Shown here: positions 43,512 through 52,413 of the stretch, piece by piece
Layout of the letters: each line of letters begins with the position of its first letter
Position numbering within the stretch: position 1 is the first letter of the stretch
Source of the DNA: Caulobacter sp. X
GTDB taxonomy: Bacteria; Pseudomonadota; Alphaproteobacteria; Caulobacterales; Caulobacteraceae
Reading direction: 5' to 3'
DNA length: 64,000 bases
NCBI RefSeq assembly: GCF_002742635.1
Contig: NZ_PEGF01000001.1
Span: 2,108,001 to 2,172,000 of the forward strand
Position numbers and translations under genes: made by a program
The notes under the pieces: generated by a model
Seen by the model: only the letters and a program-made list of their open reading frames with translations
The model's database searches: none
What the model was told of the DNA's origin: nothing

Positions 43512-43575
43512 CCGCTTCCCCTGAACGCCGATAAGGTTCTAGGCTCCTTCCAACGATAAGAGTTGGGAGGAGCCG

Positions 43576-45195
43576 ATGATCCCGGGGCTCATGCAGACCG
43601 CGCCGCTGATGATCAGCGGCATTCTCGCCTACGCGGCCCAGGCGCATGGCGCGCGCGAGATCGTCTCTCGGCTGATCGACGAGCCGATCTGGCGCTATGA
43701 CTATGCGGGGCTGGCCCGCCGCGCCGCCCAGGCCGCCCACGCCCTGCACCGCCTCGGCGTCGCGCCGGGAGACCGAGTCACCTCGCTGGCCTGGAACACC
43801 CACCGCCACCTCGAGCTGTTCTACGCCGTTCCCGGCGTCGCCGCGGTTCTGCACACGGCCAATCCGCGCCTTTCGGACGAGCAGATCGCCTATACGATCG
43901 ACCACGCCGGCAGCCGCGTCCTGTTCTTCGAGCGCAACTTCCTGCCGCTGGTCGAGCGCATCGCGCCGCGCCTGGCGTCGGTGACCACATTCGTCATGCT
44001 GTCGGACGAGGCGCGGACCGAGCCGGGCGCGGTCGGCGCGATCTCCCACGAGGCGCTGATCGCCGGCGAGCCCGAGACGATCGATTGGCCATCCTTCGAC
44101 GAGAACGCCGGCGCCTTCCTTTGCTACACCTCCGGCACGACCGGAGACCCCAAGGGCGTGCTGTATTCGCACCGCGCCGTGGTGCTGCACGCCATGGCCG
44201 GCGGCCTCAACAGCGCGTTCGGCTTCACGGCGTTCGACGTCGCCATGCCCTGCTCCAGCCTCTACCACGCCACCGCCTGGGGCGTGCCGTTCAGCGCCCC
44301 CATCTGCGGCGCGAAGCTGGTGCTGCCGGCCGACCGCATGGACGGCGCGTCGCTGCACGAGTTGATCGAGAGCGAAGGCGTCACCTTCACCGGCGGCGTG
44401 CCCACGATCTGGACCATGTACCTGGACTGGCTGGAGAAGAACCACGCCGCGCCGAGCACGCTCCAGCGGGTCGTGATCGGCGGCAGCGCCGTGCCGCGCG
44501 CCATGGCCGAGACCTTCAAGCGCCGCTACGGCGTCCAGACGCTGCAGATCTGGGGCATGACCGAGACCTGCCCGATCGGCGTCGTCGCCACGCCGACACC
44601 GGCCCTGGCCGCGCTCGGCGAGGACGCCATGGACGAGGCGATCTGGACGCGCCAAGGCCGGCTGCAGTTCGGCATCGAGCTCAAGGTCGAGACCGAGGAC
44701 GGCGACGACGCGCCCTGGGACGGCCAGACCTCCGGCGCGCTGAAGGTGCGCGGCCCGTGGGTGGTCAAGCGCTACTTCCGCAAGGACCACGACGCCACCG
44801 ACGATGACGGCTGGTTCGACACCGGCGATATCGCCACGCTGGACGCCAACGGCTTCATGCGGATCACCGACCGCCAGAAGGACGTGATCAAGTCCGGCGG
44901 CGAGTGGATCAGCTCGATCGACCTGGAGAACGTCGCGGTCGGCTGCCCCGGCGTGAAGATCGCCGCGGTCGTCGGCGTGCCGCATCCGAAGTGGGAAGAA
45001 CGCCCCTTGCTGGTTATCGAGCCGCACGAGGGCGCCGCCGTCACCAAGGCCGCCGTGCTGGCCTATCTGGCGCCGAGGATCGTCAAGTGGTGGACGCCCG
45101 ACGATGTGGTCTTCGCGCCGGTGCCGCTGACCGCTACGGGCAAGATCGACAAGAAGGTGCTGCGCCAAGCCTGGCGGGGACATTTGGGGGGCTAG
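43576..45195 (+). CDS. Fatty acyl-CoA synthetase (AMP-forming)
   Basis: A 539-residue ANL-family adenylating enzyme that activates fatty acids with ATP to acyl-CoA. It has the phosphate-binding loop [18 protein letters not shown] (about 178-195), [10 protein letters not shown] (A5-type), [18 protein letters not shown] and the C-terminal [17 protein letters not shown] hinge with catalytic lysine near the end ([11 protein letters not shown]). It resembles medium/long-chain enzymes; chain length preference is not readable. The ATG has GGGAGGAG upstream. It overlaps the convergent GNAT gene by 4 nt. Confidence 0.92.
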   Translation: MIPGLMQTAPLMISGILAYAAQAHGAREIVSRLIDEPIWRYDYAGLARRAAQAAHALHRLGVAPGDRVTSLAWNTHRHLELFYAVPGVAAVLHTANPRLSDEQIAYTIDHAGSRVLFFERNFLPLVERIAPRLASVTTFVMLSDEARTEPGAVGAISHEALIAGEPETIDWPSFDENAGAFLCYTSGTTGDPKGVLYSHRAVVLHAMAGGLNSAFGFTAFDVAMPCSSLYHATAWGVPFSAPICGAKLVLPADRMDGASLHELIESEGVTFTGGVPTIWTMYLDWLEKNHAAPSTLQRVVIGGSAVPRAMAETFKRRYGVQTLQIWGMTETCPIGVVATPTPALAALGEDAMDEAIWTRQGRLQFGIELKVETEDGDDAPWDGQTSGALKVRGPWVVKRYFRKDHDATDDDGWFDTGDIATLDANGFMRITDRQKDVIKSGGEWISSIDLENVAVGCPGVKIAAVVGVPHPKWEERPLLVIEPHEGAAVTKAAVLAYLAPRIVKWWTPDDVVFAPVPLTATGKIDKKVLRQAWRGHLGG

Positions 45196-45668
45196 AGCTT
45201 CAAACGCCAACTCTCGGACACCAGCCCTTCGCCGAAGCCGTCGTAGGGCCAGCTGTCCTCCAACACGAAGCCGAAGCGGGCGTAATGGCGACGGGCCGCC
45301 AGGAGGTTGCTCTGGGTCCAGAGGATGACCTCGGCGTAGCCCGCCGCCCGCGCGAACCCCAGGCACGCGCCGATCAGGGCCTCGCCAACGCCCAGTCCTC
45401 GCGCTGATGGGTCGACCAGCAGCAGGCGCAGGCGGGCGACCGTTTCGCTCTCCTTGACCAGCATGATCGAGCCAACCTTGCGCCCCTCGTGCTCGGCGAT
45501 CCAGCAGGCCTCGCGGCTCGCGTCGAACGTTTTGACGTAGTCGGCCACGACCCCCGCCACCACGCCCTCGAAGCGATGGTCCCAGCCCTGTTCGGCGGCG
45601 TAGAGCTCGCCGTGCCGCTGGACGATCCAGCCCAGGTCGCCAGGCGCGGGCGGACGCAGCGCGATCAT
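45192..45668 (-). CDS. GNAT family N-acetyltransferase
   Basis: A 158-residue GNAT protein similar to the acetyltransferase half of MarR-GNAT fusions: RPPAPGDLGWIVQRHGELYAAEQGWD at the N-terminus and acetyl-CoA loop VDPSARGLGVGEALIGACL. No MarR domain is attached. A 14-codon frame (about 45666-45710, MTRDLAGLKASLEA) overlaps the start in an ATGA junction and could be a coupling leader or a remnant. The substrate is unknown. Confidence 0.87.
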   Translation of the reverse strand: MIALRPPAPGDLGWIVQRHGELYAAEQGWDHRFEGVVAGVVADYVKTFDASREACWIAEHEGRKVGSIMLVKESETVARLRLLLVDPSARGLGVGEALIGACLGFARAAGYAEVILWTQSNLLAARRHYARFGFVLEDSWPYDGFGEGLVSESWRLKL

Positions 45669-45755
45669 GCTTCCAACGACGCCTTCAGCCCGGCCAGATC
45701 GCGCGTCATGACCGTCGATCCTTGAATGCTTATGCGCCGGGTTCCGAGCACGCGC

Positions 45756-46151
45756 CTACTCCACCGTCATCTGGGTCTGGGTGACCACCGCCGCCAGCTT
45801 GCCGTCCTCGCCCTCGATCCGCGTGACCCAGATGCTGGAGCGCCGACCGATATGCAACGGCGTCGCCACGGCCTTCACCGTCGTTCCGACAGCGGCGGGA
45901 GCGATGAAGTTGGTCTTGCTCTCCAGCGTCGTGGTTCGCTTGCCTTCCGGCGTCGACAGGAACGCGCCGATGGCGCCCAGCGTGTCGGCCAGGGCCATGG
46001 CCGCGCCGCCATGCAGGATTCCGCCGGCGGTGCACAGATCAGGCCGGACCAGCAGCCGTCCCTCGACGCAATCGGGGGCGGCGTGGACGATCTCGACGCC
46101 CATCAGAGCGGCGAACGGCAGAAGGGCGAGATCGAAGACGGGCGTGCTCAT
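45756..46151 (-). CDS. PaaI-type hot-dog thioesterase
   Basis: A 131-residue hot-dog protein: GVEIVHAAPDCVEGRL, LCTAGGILHGGAAMALADTLGAIG (the HGG motif of PaaI/4HBT thioesterases), and TTLESKTNFIAPAAVGTTVKA. It hydrolyses acyl-CoA esters, probably of aryl or short-chain acids. The start MSTPVFDLALL at 46151 is preferred to an upstream ATG at 46187. It follows the aldo/keto reductase gene by 39 nt. Confidence 0.88.
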   Translation of the reverse strand: MSTPVFDLALLPFAALMGVEIVHAAPDCVEGRLLVRPDLCTAGGILHGGAAMALADTLGAIGAFLSTPEGKRTTTLESKTNFIAPAAVGTTVKAVATPLHIGRRSSIWVTRIEGEDGKLAAVVTQTQMTVE

Positions 46152-46190
46152 GACGGCATCTGACGCCCGCCTCCGCCCCGGATGCAAGCG

Positions 46191-47195
46191 TCAGTGTGAA
46201 CCGCGCTCGCTGTCGAGGTGGGCCATCATCGCCTCCGCGTACCGCGTTCCCGCCACGGCGGCAGCCGGGACCGCCGCCTCGATCGCCGCCAGGTCCTCGG
46301 CGGTCAGGGAAACTTCCAGCGCTCCCAAGGCCTCGGACAGGCGGTCACGACGACGCGCGCCGATCAGCGGGACGATATCGTCGCCCCGCGAGGCCACCCA
46401 GGCGATGGCGGCCTGGGCCGTCGTCACGCCCTTGGCTTCGGCGACCGCGCGAAGAGCTTCGGCCAGCTTCAGGTTCGCCGTCAGGTTCTCACCCTGGAAG
46501 CGCGGACTGTGGGCGCGGAAGTCGCGTCCGCCCTGACCGGTCTGCGGCGTCCAATGCCCGCTGATCAGGCCGCGCGAGAGCACGCCATAGGCCGTCATGC
46601 CGATGCCGAGTTCGCGCAGCGTCGGCAGGATCTCCGCCTCGACGGTCCGCGAAACCAGCGAGTACTCGATCTGCAGGTCGACGATCGGCGCGACCTTGGC
46701 CGCCCGGCGGATCGTCTCGGCCCCGACCTCGGAAAGGCCGACGTGGCGGACGTAGCCGGCCTGGACCATCTCGGCGATGGCCCCGATGGTGTCTTCGATC
46801 GGCACGTCGGGATCCAGGCGCGAGGGCCGGTAGATGTCGATGTGATCGACGCCCAGGCGCTTGAGGCTATAGGCGAGGAAATTCTTGATGGCCTTGGGTC
46901 GGCCGTCATAGCCGAGGAAACCGCCGATCGGATCGCGCAAGGCGCCGGTCTTGACGCTGAGCACCAGGCGGTCGCGCTTGTGGCTCTTGAGCGCCTCGCC
47001 GATCAGCATCTCATTGTGGCCCATGCCGTAGAAGTCGCCAGTGTCGATCAGCGTGATCCCGGCCTCCACGGCGGCGTCGAAGGTGGCTAGGCTCTCGGTC
47101 CGGTCAGCAGGGCCGTACATGTCGGACATGCCCATGCAACCCAGGCCGAAGGCCGAGACGACGGGCCCCGTCTTTCCCAATTGGCGCGTCTTCAT
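46191..47195 (-). CDS. Aldo/keto reductase
   Basis: A 334-residue TIM-barrel NADPH oxidoreductase of the AKR11/13 type: [47 protein letters not shown] with catalytic-type Asp and Tyr, [10 protein letters not shown] with the catalytic Lys, and [19 protein letters not shown] near the NADPH site. It reduces aldehydes or ketones; substrate unknown. Its gene is divergent from a LysR regulator starting 97 nt away, which suggests regulation by it. Confidence 0.92.
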   Translation of the reverse strand: MKTRQLGKTGPVVSAFGLGCMGMSDMYGPADRTESLATFDAAVEAGITLIDTGDFYGMGHNEMLIGEALKSHKRDRLVLSVKTGALRDPIGGFLGYDGRPKAIKNFLAYSLKRLGVDHIDIYRPSRLDPDVPIEDTIGAIAEMVQAGYVRHVGLSEVGAETIRRAAKVAPIVDLQIEYSLVSRTVEAEILPTLRELGIGMTAYGVLSRGLISGHWTPQTGQGGRDFRAHSPRFQGENLTANLKLAEALRAVAEAKGVTTAQAAIAWVASRGDDIVPLIGARRRDRLSEALGALEVSLTAEDLAAIEAAVPAAAVAGTRYAEAMMAHLDSERGSH

Positions 47196-47291
47196 CTGAT
47201 GTCTCCATGCGGTTGGCGGAGCTGTTATGCGCCAGCGCATTTCGTGCGATAATCCGACAAGGTTCGCACGACCTGTTCGGATAAACGCACA

Positions 47292-48182
47292 ATGCAGCAG
47301 GCCGACTTCGCCGATCTCGACGCTTTCACGGCGGTGGCCCGCGCCCGCGGCTTCCGTGCTGCGGCGGCCTTGCGCGGCGTCTCGCCTTCATCGCTCAGCG
47401 AAGCGGTGCGGCGGTTGGAAACGCGGCTGGGCGTGCGCCTGCTCAATCGCACCACGCGCAGCGTCACGCCCACCGAGGCTGGCCAGAAGCTCCTGGAGCG
47501 CCTCTCTCCCGCCCTCGCCGACGTTGCCCTGGCGCTGGACGAGGTCAACGCCTTCCGCGACAGCCCGACGGGCACGCTGCGCCTGAATGTTCCGGGCGTG
47601 GTGGCCAAGGTCGTCCTGCCGCGCCTGCTGCCGCGCTTCCTGGCGCTGCATCCGGGCGTCTCAGTGGAGGTGGTGGCCGACGACGCGTTCATCGACGTGC
47701 TGGCGGCCGGGTTCGACGCCGGCGTTCGTTACGACGAGCGGCTTGAGAAGGACATGATCGCCGTACCGCTGTCGGGGCCGCAGCGCTTCGTCCTGGTCGC
47801 CTCGCCCGCCTATTTCGCCGCCCACGGACGCCCCGCCCATCCGCGCGACGTGCTCGACCACGCCTGCATCCGCCACCGCTTCGCCAGCGGCTCATCCTAT
47901 GCCTGGGAGTTCGAGAAGGACGGCGAGGTGGTCCGCATCAGCCCCACGGCCCGGCTGACCTCGACCAATATCGATCTGGAGCTGGCGGCCTGCGAAGCCG
48001 GTGTCGGCCTGATGGCCACCTTCGAGGACTTCGTCGCCGAAGCCCTGGCCGCGGGTCGGCTGGAGACGGCGCTCGACGACTGGCTGCCGCCGTTCTCTGG
48101 TCCCTACCTCTACTACGCCAGTCGCCGCCACATGCCCGCGCCTCTGCGCGCGTTCGTGGATTTCCTGAAGTCAGAGCGATGA
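47292..48182 (+). CDS. LysR-family regulator
   Basis: A 296-residue regulator with an N-terminal helix-turn-helix ([30 protein letters not shown], about 16-45) and an effector domain beginning [24 protein letters not shown]. Subgroup marks resemble the CrgA/DsdC-like LTTRs commonly divergent from oxidoreductases. It probably controls the aldo/keto reductase gene on the other strand. The 108 nt after it is AT-rich and leads to the repeat-protein gene. Confidence 0.92.
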   Translation: MQQADFADLDAFTAVARARGFRAAAALRGVSPSSLSEAVRRLETRLGVRLLNRTTRSVTPTEAGQKLLERLSPALADVALALDEVNAFRDSPTGTLRLNVPGVVAKVVLPRLLPRFLALHPGVSVEVVADDAFIDVLAAGFDAGVRYDERLEKDMIAVPLSGPQRFVLVASPAYFAAHGRPAHPRDVLDHACIRHRFASGSSYAWEFEKDGEVVRISPTARLTSTNIDLELAACEAGVGLMATFEDFVAEALAAGRLETALDDWLPPFSGPYLYYASRRHMPAPLRAFVDFLKSER

Positions 48183-48290
48183 CGGCGGAATTATGGTTAA
48201 TACAGTTTGAACTAAACAAAACTCCACCTAAAGTCGTCTAGCGATTCGCAAAGGTTGCGGCCAACGCCGCGGTGAGTTGTTGGAGTAGCG

Positions 48291-51200
48291 ATGGCGGTTG
48301 TCAGCTCCGATCCGTCGGCCCTGTCCAGCCTGGCGCCGAGCCGGATCGCCGCCCTCAGCAGCGCGACCATCGCCGCCGCGCCGCCCTCGGAATTCGCCAG
48401 GCTCACTTCGCAGCAGGTCGCGGCGATCTCCGCGACCGCCATCGCCGCCCTGACTCCCGAACAGTTCGCCCGGTTCGGCGCCAGCCAGCTGGCGGGCCTG
48501 ACCGCCGCCCAGCTGCCCCGACTGCCGGCCGTGGCCTTCAGCAGCACCCAGCTGATGGTCCTGAACCAGGCGCAGGTGTCGTCGCTGTCGCGCACGCAGA
48601 TCCAGGCGCTGAGCACCGAGGCGCTCGACGGTCTGCGCATGACCCAGATCGCGGTCCTCAGCGCCGCGAACGTCTCGGCCCTGAACGCGACCCAGGTCCA
48701 GAGCCTGTCGGCGGTTCAGCTACGCGCGCTGAGCGCGGCTCAGCTGCGCGGTCTTTCGGCCGCCGACATGGCGGAGTTCACCGTGGATCAGGTCGCCAGC
48801 CTGACCCCCGCTCAACTTGGCATGCTGGGCCCGACCCAGGTCGTAAGCCTTTCAAGCAGCCAGATCGGAGCCCTGACCCCGACCCAGTTCGCCGGTCTTT
48901 CGGCGCCGACCATTAGGGCCATGCCGCCCGAAACCATCGCCTTGACCTCGGCGAGCCAGTGGTCCGCGGCTACGCCCGGCCAGCTTTCGTCCCTGACCTC
49001 GACCCAGATGAATGCCCTGGGGGACCGCAAGGCCGCCTTCAGCGCGACCCAGATTCGCGCCCTTTCGGCGACAGAGCTGGGCCGCGCGGGCCCCGCGTTC
49101 CTGGCCGCCTTGACGCCAACTCAGCTGAAGGGCCTGGGCGCCGGCCATGGCGCGGCGCTGTCCATCACCGCGATCACCAGTCTCGACATCCCGCAGCTGG
49201 CGGCGCTGGATCCCGCGGCGCTGGGCGGGTTGTCGCCCAGCGCCTTCTCGGCCCTGAACGCGACCCAGGTCAGCGCGCTCAGCGCCAGCCAGATCGCCCG
49301 CCTCCGCGGCGAGCAACTGAAGGCTTTGAACGGCGACGACTTCAACGAATTCACCCGCGCCCAGCTGAAGGCCTTTACGGCCAGCCAGATCCGCGACCTA
49401 CCTCCCGAACGGCTAGCGGCCCTGACCGACGAGACCTTCGCGACTTTCACGCCCTCCCAGCTCAAGGCGCTGACGCCGCTGCAGCTGAAGGCGTTGTCGC
49501 GTAGCGATCTCGCGTCCCTGTCGACGGAACAAGCCCAGGCGCTGACCGCGGTGCAGGTCGCCGCGCTTTCGGGAACCCAGTTGGCCGCGTTGCGACAGGC
49601 CGGGCCGCTCTCCCAGGGGCAGCTCTACGGCATCACCGCCACTCAGCTGCGCGCCTTCACGCCGACCGATATCGCCCGCCTCAGCACGGCGGAGATCCGA
49701 GGGCTCAACAGTCAACAGGTCGGCGGCCTGACATCGACTGCCATCGCCGCCTTCAGCCAGGAGCAGGTGGACAGCCTGACCGGAAACCAGTTGCGCGGGT
49801 TGACGGCCACCCAGCTGAGCGGTCTCGACGACACCGAGGTCGGGCAACTGCGTCCCACCCAGATCGCGCTGCTGGACGGAACCCAGATCGGCGCGATGGC
49901 GCCGCACCTGTCGACCGGGATCATCGGCGGTCTCACCGCGACGCAGGTCTCGAAGATGTCCGTGACCGCGCTGGACGCGCTCTCGCAGACGCAGCTCGCG
50001 GCCTTCGGACCAACCCAGCTGCGCGCCCTGACAGCCGATCAGATCGGCAAGCTGCCGTCCGACATCCCCTCCGCGCTCAACGCCACCCAGATCGCCGCGC
50101 TCACGGCGCAGCAACTCGGCGCCCTTTCGCCGGACAATTTCGGCCGCCTGTCTCTCGACGGCCTGGCGCGACTGGACGCAAACCAGTTGAGGGGCCTCAC
50201 CCCCACCCAAGGCCGAAGCCTGACGTCAGTCCAGCTCGGCGCATTCAATGGAACACAAATCGCCGCGCTGACCTCCAACGTGATCGGCGCGTTGTCGGCC
50301 AATGTCGTGGGCGACCTTTCGGCCACGCAGTGGGCTAGCCTCAGCACCGTCCAAACCCAGGGCCTGACCCAGACCCAGCTCGCGGGCCTTGACGCCGACG
50401 ACCTGCGAAAGCTGTCCGCCACGCAATGGACGGCGTTGCGATCGACCCAGATCGCGGGCCTCTCCGCCACGGCGGTCGCCGCTCTCGACGCAGACCGCCT
50501 AGCCCAGTTGACGCCGACCCAACTGGCGGGTCTTGCGCCCAACGCCTTTTCGGCGCTCGACGCCGCTCGCGTCGCCGCCCTCTCGACAGGTCAGATCGCG
50601 GCTCTGACGGCGACGCAGCTCCGCGGCCTCTCGCCCGAGGACATGGCCGAGTTTAGCGCCACGCAGATCAGCGCGATCAATGCTTCGCAGGTGGCCGCCC
50701 TCCCTTCGACGAACGTGGCCGCGCTGAGCTCAGGCCAGGTGGCGGCCCTGGGCGCCAACCAGATCCGGGCCATGGCGCCGTCGCAGATCTCGGCCTTGCG
50801 CCCGCCCCAGCTCAGCGGCCTGTCCAGCAGCCAATTGGCCGCCTTGAGCTCCGTCCAGTTGGGGGCGCTAACGACCGACGCCTTGGCGGCTCTGACCGCG
50901 ACGCAGGTCGGCGCGCTGACCGCCGCCCAGATGGCGGGCCTGAACGCCACGCAAGCGGCCAACCTGACAGGCGAACAGCTCGCCGGCCTGTCCAGCACGC
51001 AAGTGGGGGGGCTGAGCGGAGGCTTCCTCGCCGCGCTGACGCCGACAGCCTTCTCTGCGCTTACGGCGACGCAGGTCGCACGCCTGTCGACGACACAGCT
51101 TCAGACCCTGACCACGACTCAGGTCAGCGCCTTGTCGACAAGCGACTTCGCCGAGCTTTCGACGACACAGGTGAGCGGCCTTGCGCCTTCGCAGATCGCG

Positions 51201-52307
51201 GCGCTGTCGGTCACGAACCTGACCTCGCTTTCCACCACGGCGCTCGCCGGATTGTCGACGAGCCAGTTCGGCGGCCTGACGAGCGCCCAGCTCGCCGCCC
51301 TGCCCGACAGCGCCGTAAAGACGCGCATCGGACAATTGACCCCCAGCCAGATCGCCGGCGTCTCCGCCACACTGATCGCCAGCCTGTCGACCACCGAGGT
51401 CGCCGCGCTCAGCGCCAGCCAGGTTGGCGCGCTCTCCGCCACGGCCCTTGGGGCGCTGGGAACCAGCGGGCTGGCAAGCCTCACCTCGACCCAGGTGACC
51501 GGGCTTTCCACGACGCAGGTCGCCAGTCTCGACGCCAGCAGCTTTGGAAGCCTGTCAGAGACCCAGGTGGCCTCGTTGTCGGCCGCGCAGATCGGCGCGG
51601 TGCGCGGAGAAATTCTCTCGGCCTTGAACGCGACGCAATTCGCCCGGCTGACGGCCAGTCAGGTGCGCGGCCTGACCGCCACCCAGATCGAGCAGTTCAG
51701 CGCCGCCGACATCGGCGAAATCACCGTCACCCAGATCGGCGGGCTGAGCCCGCAGCAGATGGAGAATTTCTCAGCGGCCGACATCTCCGCCCTGACGGCG
51801 ACGCAGGTCGCCGCTCTGACCGCGGCGCAGATCTCGGCGCTGACGCCGGTCCAGGTGCGCGGCCTCAGCCCGACCGACATGGCGGAGCTGAGCCGGACGC
51901 AGATCGCCGGTCTGACATCCAGCCAAATCGGCGCCCTGTCGATGAGCGCCATCGGCGCGATGTCGGAAGACCAGTTCGGCAATCTCAGCGCCAGCCAGGT
52001 GCGCGGCTTCACGGCCGAGCAGTTGACCGCCCTGGGCGCGAGCGGGCTGGCGCGCTTCTCCGGCGCGCAATTGGGCGCGCTCACGACCACCCAGGTGGGT
52101 CAGTTACCCGCCGCTTCGATCGAAGCCCTCAACGCCACGCAGGTCGGCCAGATCATGCCGAGCCAGATTCCTGGCTTCACGGCCGTCCAGATCGCCGCCT
52201 TCAAGCCTAGCCAGCTCAGCAGCCTGTCCCGGGCGCAGATCAACAAGCTGACCGCCGCGCAGCTCGACGCGATGGCGCCTGGCCAGTTGGAGGCGATCGG
52301 CCTCTAG
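48291..52307 (+). CDS. Giant octapeptide-repeat protein, function unknown
   Basis: A 1338-residue protein built almost end to end of roughly 160 copies of an 8-residue repeat with consensus [AG]-[AG]-L-[ST]-x-T-Q-[IVL], e.g. AALTATQV, AGLSSTQV, GALTPTQF. Shifts in phase occur (e.g. near residue 80). Acidic variants (GLSAADMAEF, GLSPEDMAEF, GLSPTDMAEL) recur irregularly. There is no signal peptide, membrane helix or cysteine, and only one Tyr. The Ser/Thr-x-x-Gln pattern with Pro often after Ser/Thr looks like an N-cap of a short helix, so an alpha-solenoid is my favoured model; a beta-solenoid (compare ice-nucleation octapeptides) is the rival. GGAG precedes the ATG at 48291 with good spacing. 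It stands alone. DNA copies differ widely, so the array is old. Confidence 0.85.
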   Translation: MAVVSSDPSALSSLAPSRIAALSSATIAAAPPSEFARLTSQQVAAISATAIAALTPEQFARFGASQLAGLTAAQLPRLPAVAFSSTQLMVLNQAQVSSLSRTQIQALSTEALDGLRMTQIAVLSAANVSALNATQVQSLSAVQLRALSAAQLRGLSAADMAEFTVDQVASLTPAQLGMLGPTQVVSLSSSQIGALTPTQFAGLSAPTIRAMPPETIALTSASQWSAATPGQLSSLTSTQMNALGDRKAAFSATQIRALSATELGRAGPAFLAALTPTQLKGLGAGHGAALSITAITSLDIPQLAALDPAALGGLSPSAFSALNATQVSALSASQIARLRGEQLKALNGDDFNEFTRAQLKAFTASQIRDLPPERLAALTDETFATFTPSQLKALTPLQLKALSRSDLASLSTEQAQALTAVQVAALSGTQLAALRQAGPLSQGQLYGITATQLRAFTPTDIARLSTAEIRGLNSQQVGGLTSTAIAAFSQEQVDSLTGNQLRGLTATQLSGLDDTEVGQLRPTQIALLDGTQIGAMAPHLSTGIIGGLTATQVSKMSVTALDALSQTQLAAFGPTQLRALTADQIGKLPSDIPSALNATQIAALTAQQLGALSPDNFGRLSLDGLARLDANQLRGLTPTQGRSLTSVQLGAFNGTQIAALTSNVIGALSANVVGDLSATQWASLSTVQTQGLTQTQLAGLDADDLRKLSATQWTALRSTQIAGLSATAVAALDADRLAQLTPTQLAGLAPNAFSALDAARVAALSTGQIAALTATQLRGLSPEDMAEFSATQISAINASQVAALPSTNVAALSSGQVAALGANQIRAMAPSQISALRPPQLSGLSSSQLAALSSVQLGALTTDALAALTATQVGALTAAQMAGLNATQAANLTGEQLAGLSSTQVGGLSGGFLAALTPTAFSALTATQVARLSTTQLQTLTTTQVSALSTSDFAELSTTQVSGLAPSQIAALSVTNLTSLSTTALAGLSTSQFGGLTSAQLAALPDSAVKTRIGQLTPSQIAGVSATLIASLSTTEVAALSASQVGALSATALGALGTSGLASLTSTQVTGLSTTQVASLDASSFGSLSETQVASLSAAQIGAVRGEILSALNATQFARLTASQVRGLTATQIEQFSAADIGEITVTQIGGLSPQQMENFSAADISALTATQVAALTAAQISALTPVQVRGLSPTDMAELSRTQIAGLTSSQIGALSMSAIGAMSEDQFGNLSASQVRGFTAEQLTALGASGLARFSGAQLGALTTTQVGQLPAASIEALNATQVGQIMPSQIPGFTAVQIAAFKPSQLSSLSRAQINKLTAAQLDAMAPGQLEAIGL

Positions 52308-52413
52308 GCTGTGGCGCCGGCGCATCGTCACATGCCAGTCGCGCGCCTGTCGCGGACTCGTCTTAGAGGGCGCCTATGCCCGCCCCATCGCATTTGCGTT
52401 TGGGGGATAGGGT

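Noticed and set aside
43333..45366. A 677-codon open frame on the minus strand
   Set aside because: It is antisense to the acyl-CoA synthetase with intact ANL motifs, and its product is low-complexity Arg/Gly/Ala-rich.
48291..52307. CRISPR array or tandem DNA repeat
   Set aside because: The repetition is at protein level (8 residues). DNA copies vary strongly and there are no spacer-like constant repeats.
48291..52307. Ice-nucleation protein
   Set aside because: Despite octapeptide length and STQ similarity, the conserved Gly-Tyr-Gly-Ser-Thr and Thr-x-Thr positions and the 16/48-residue hierarchy are absent.
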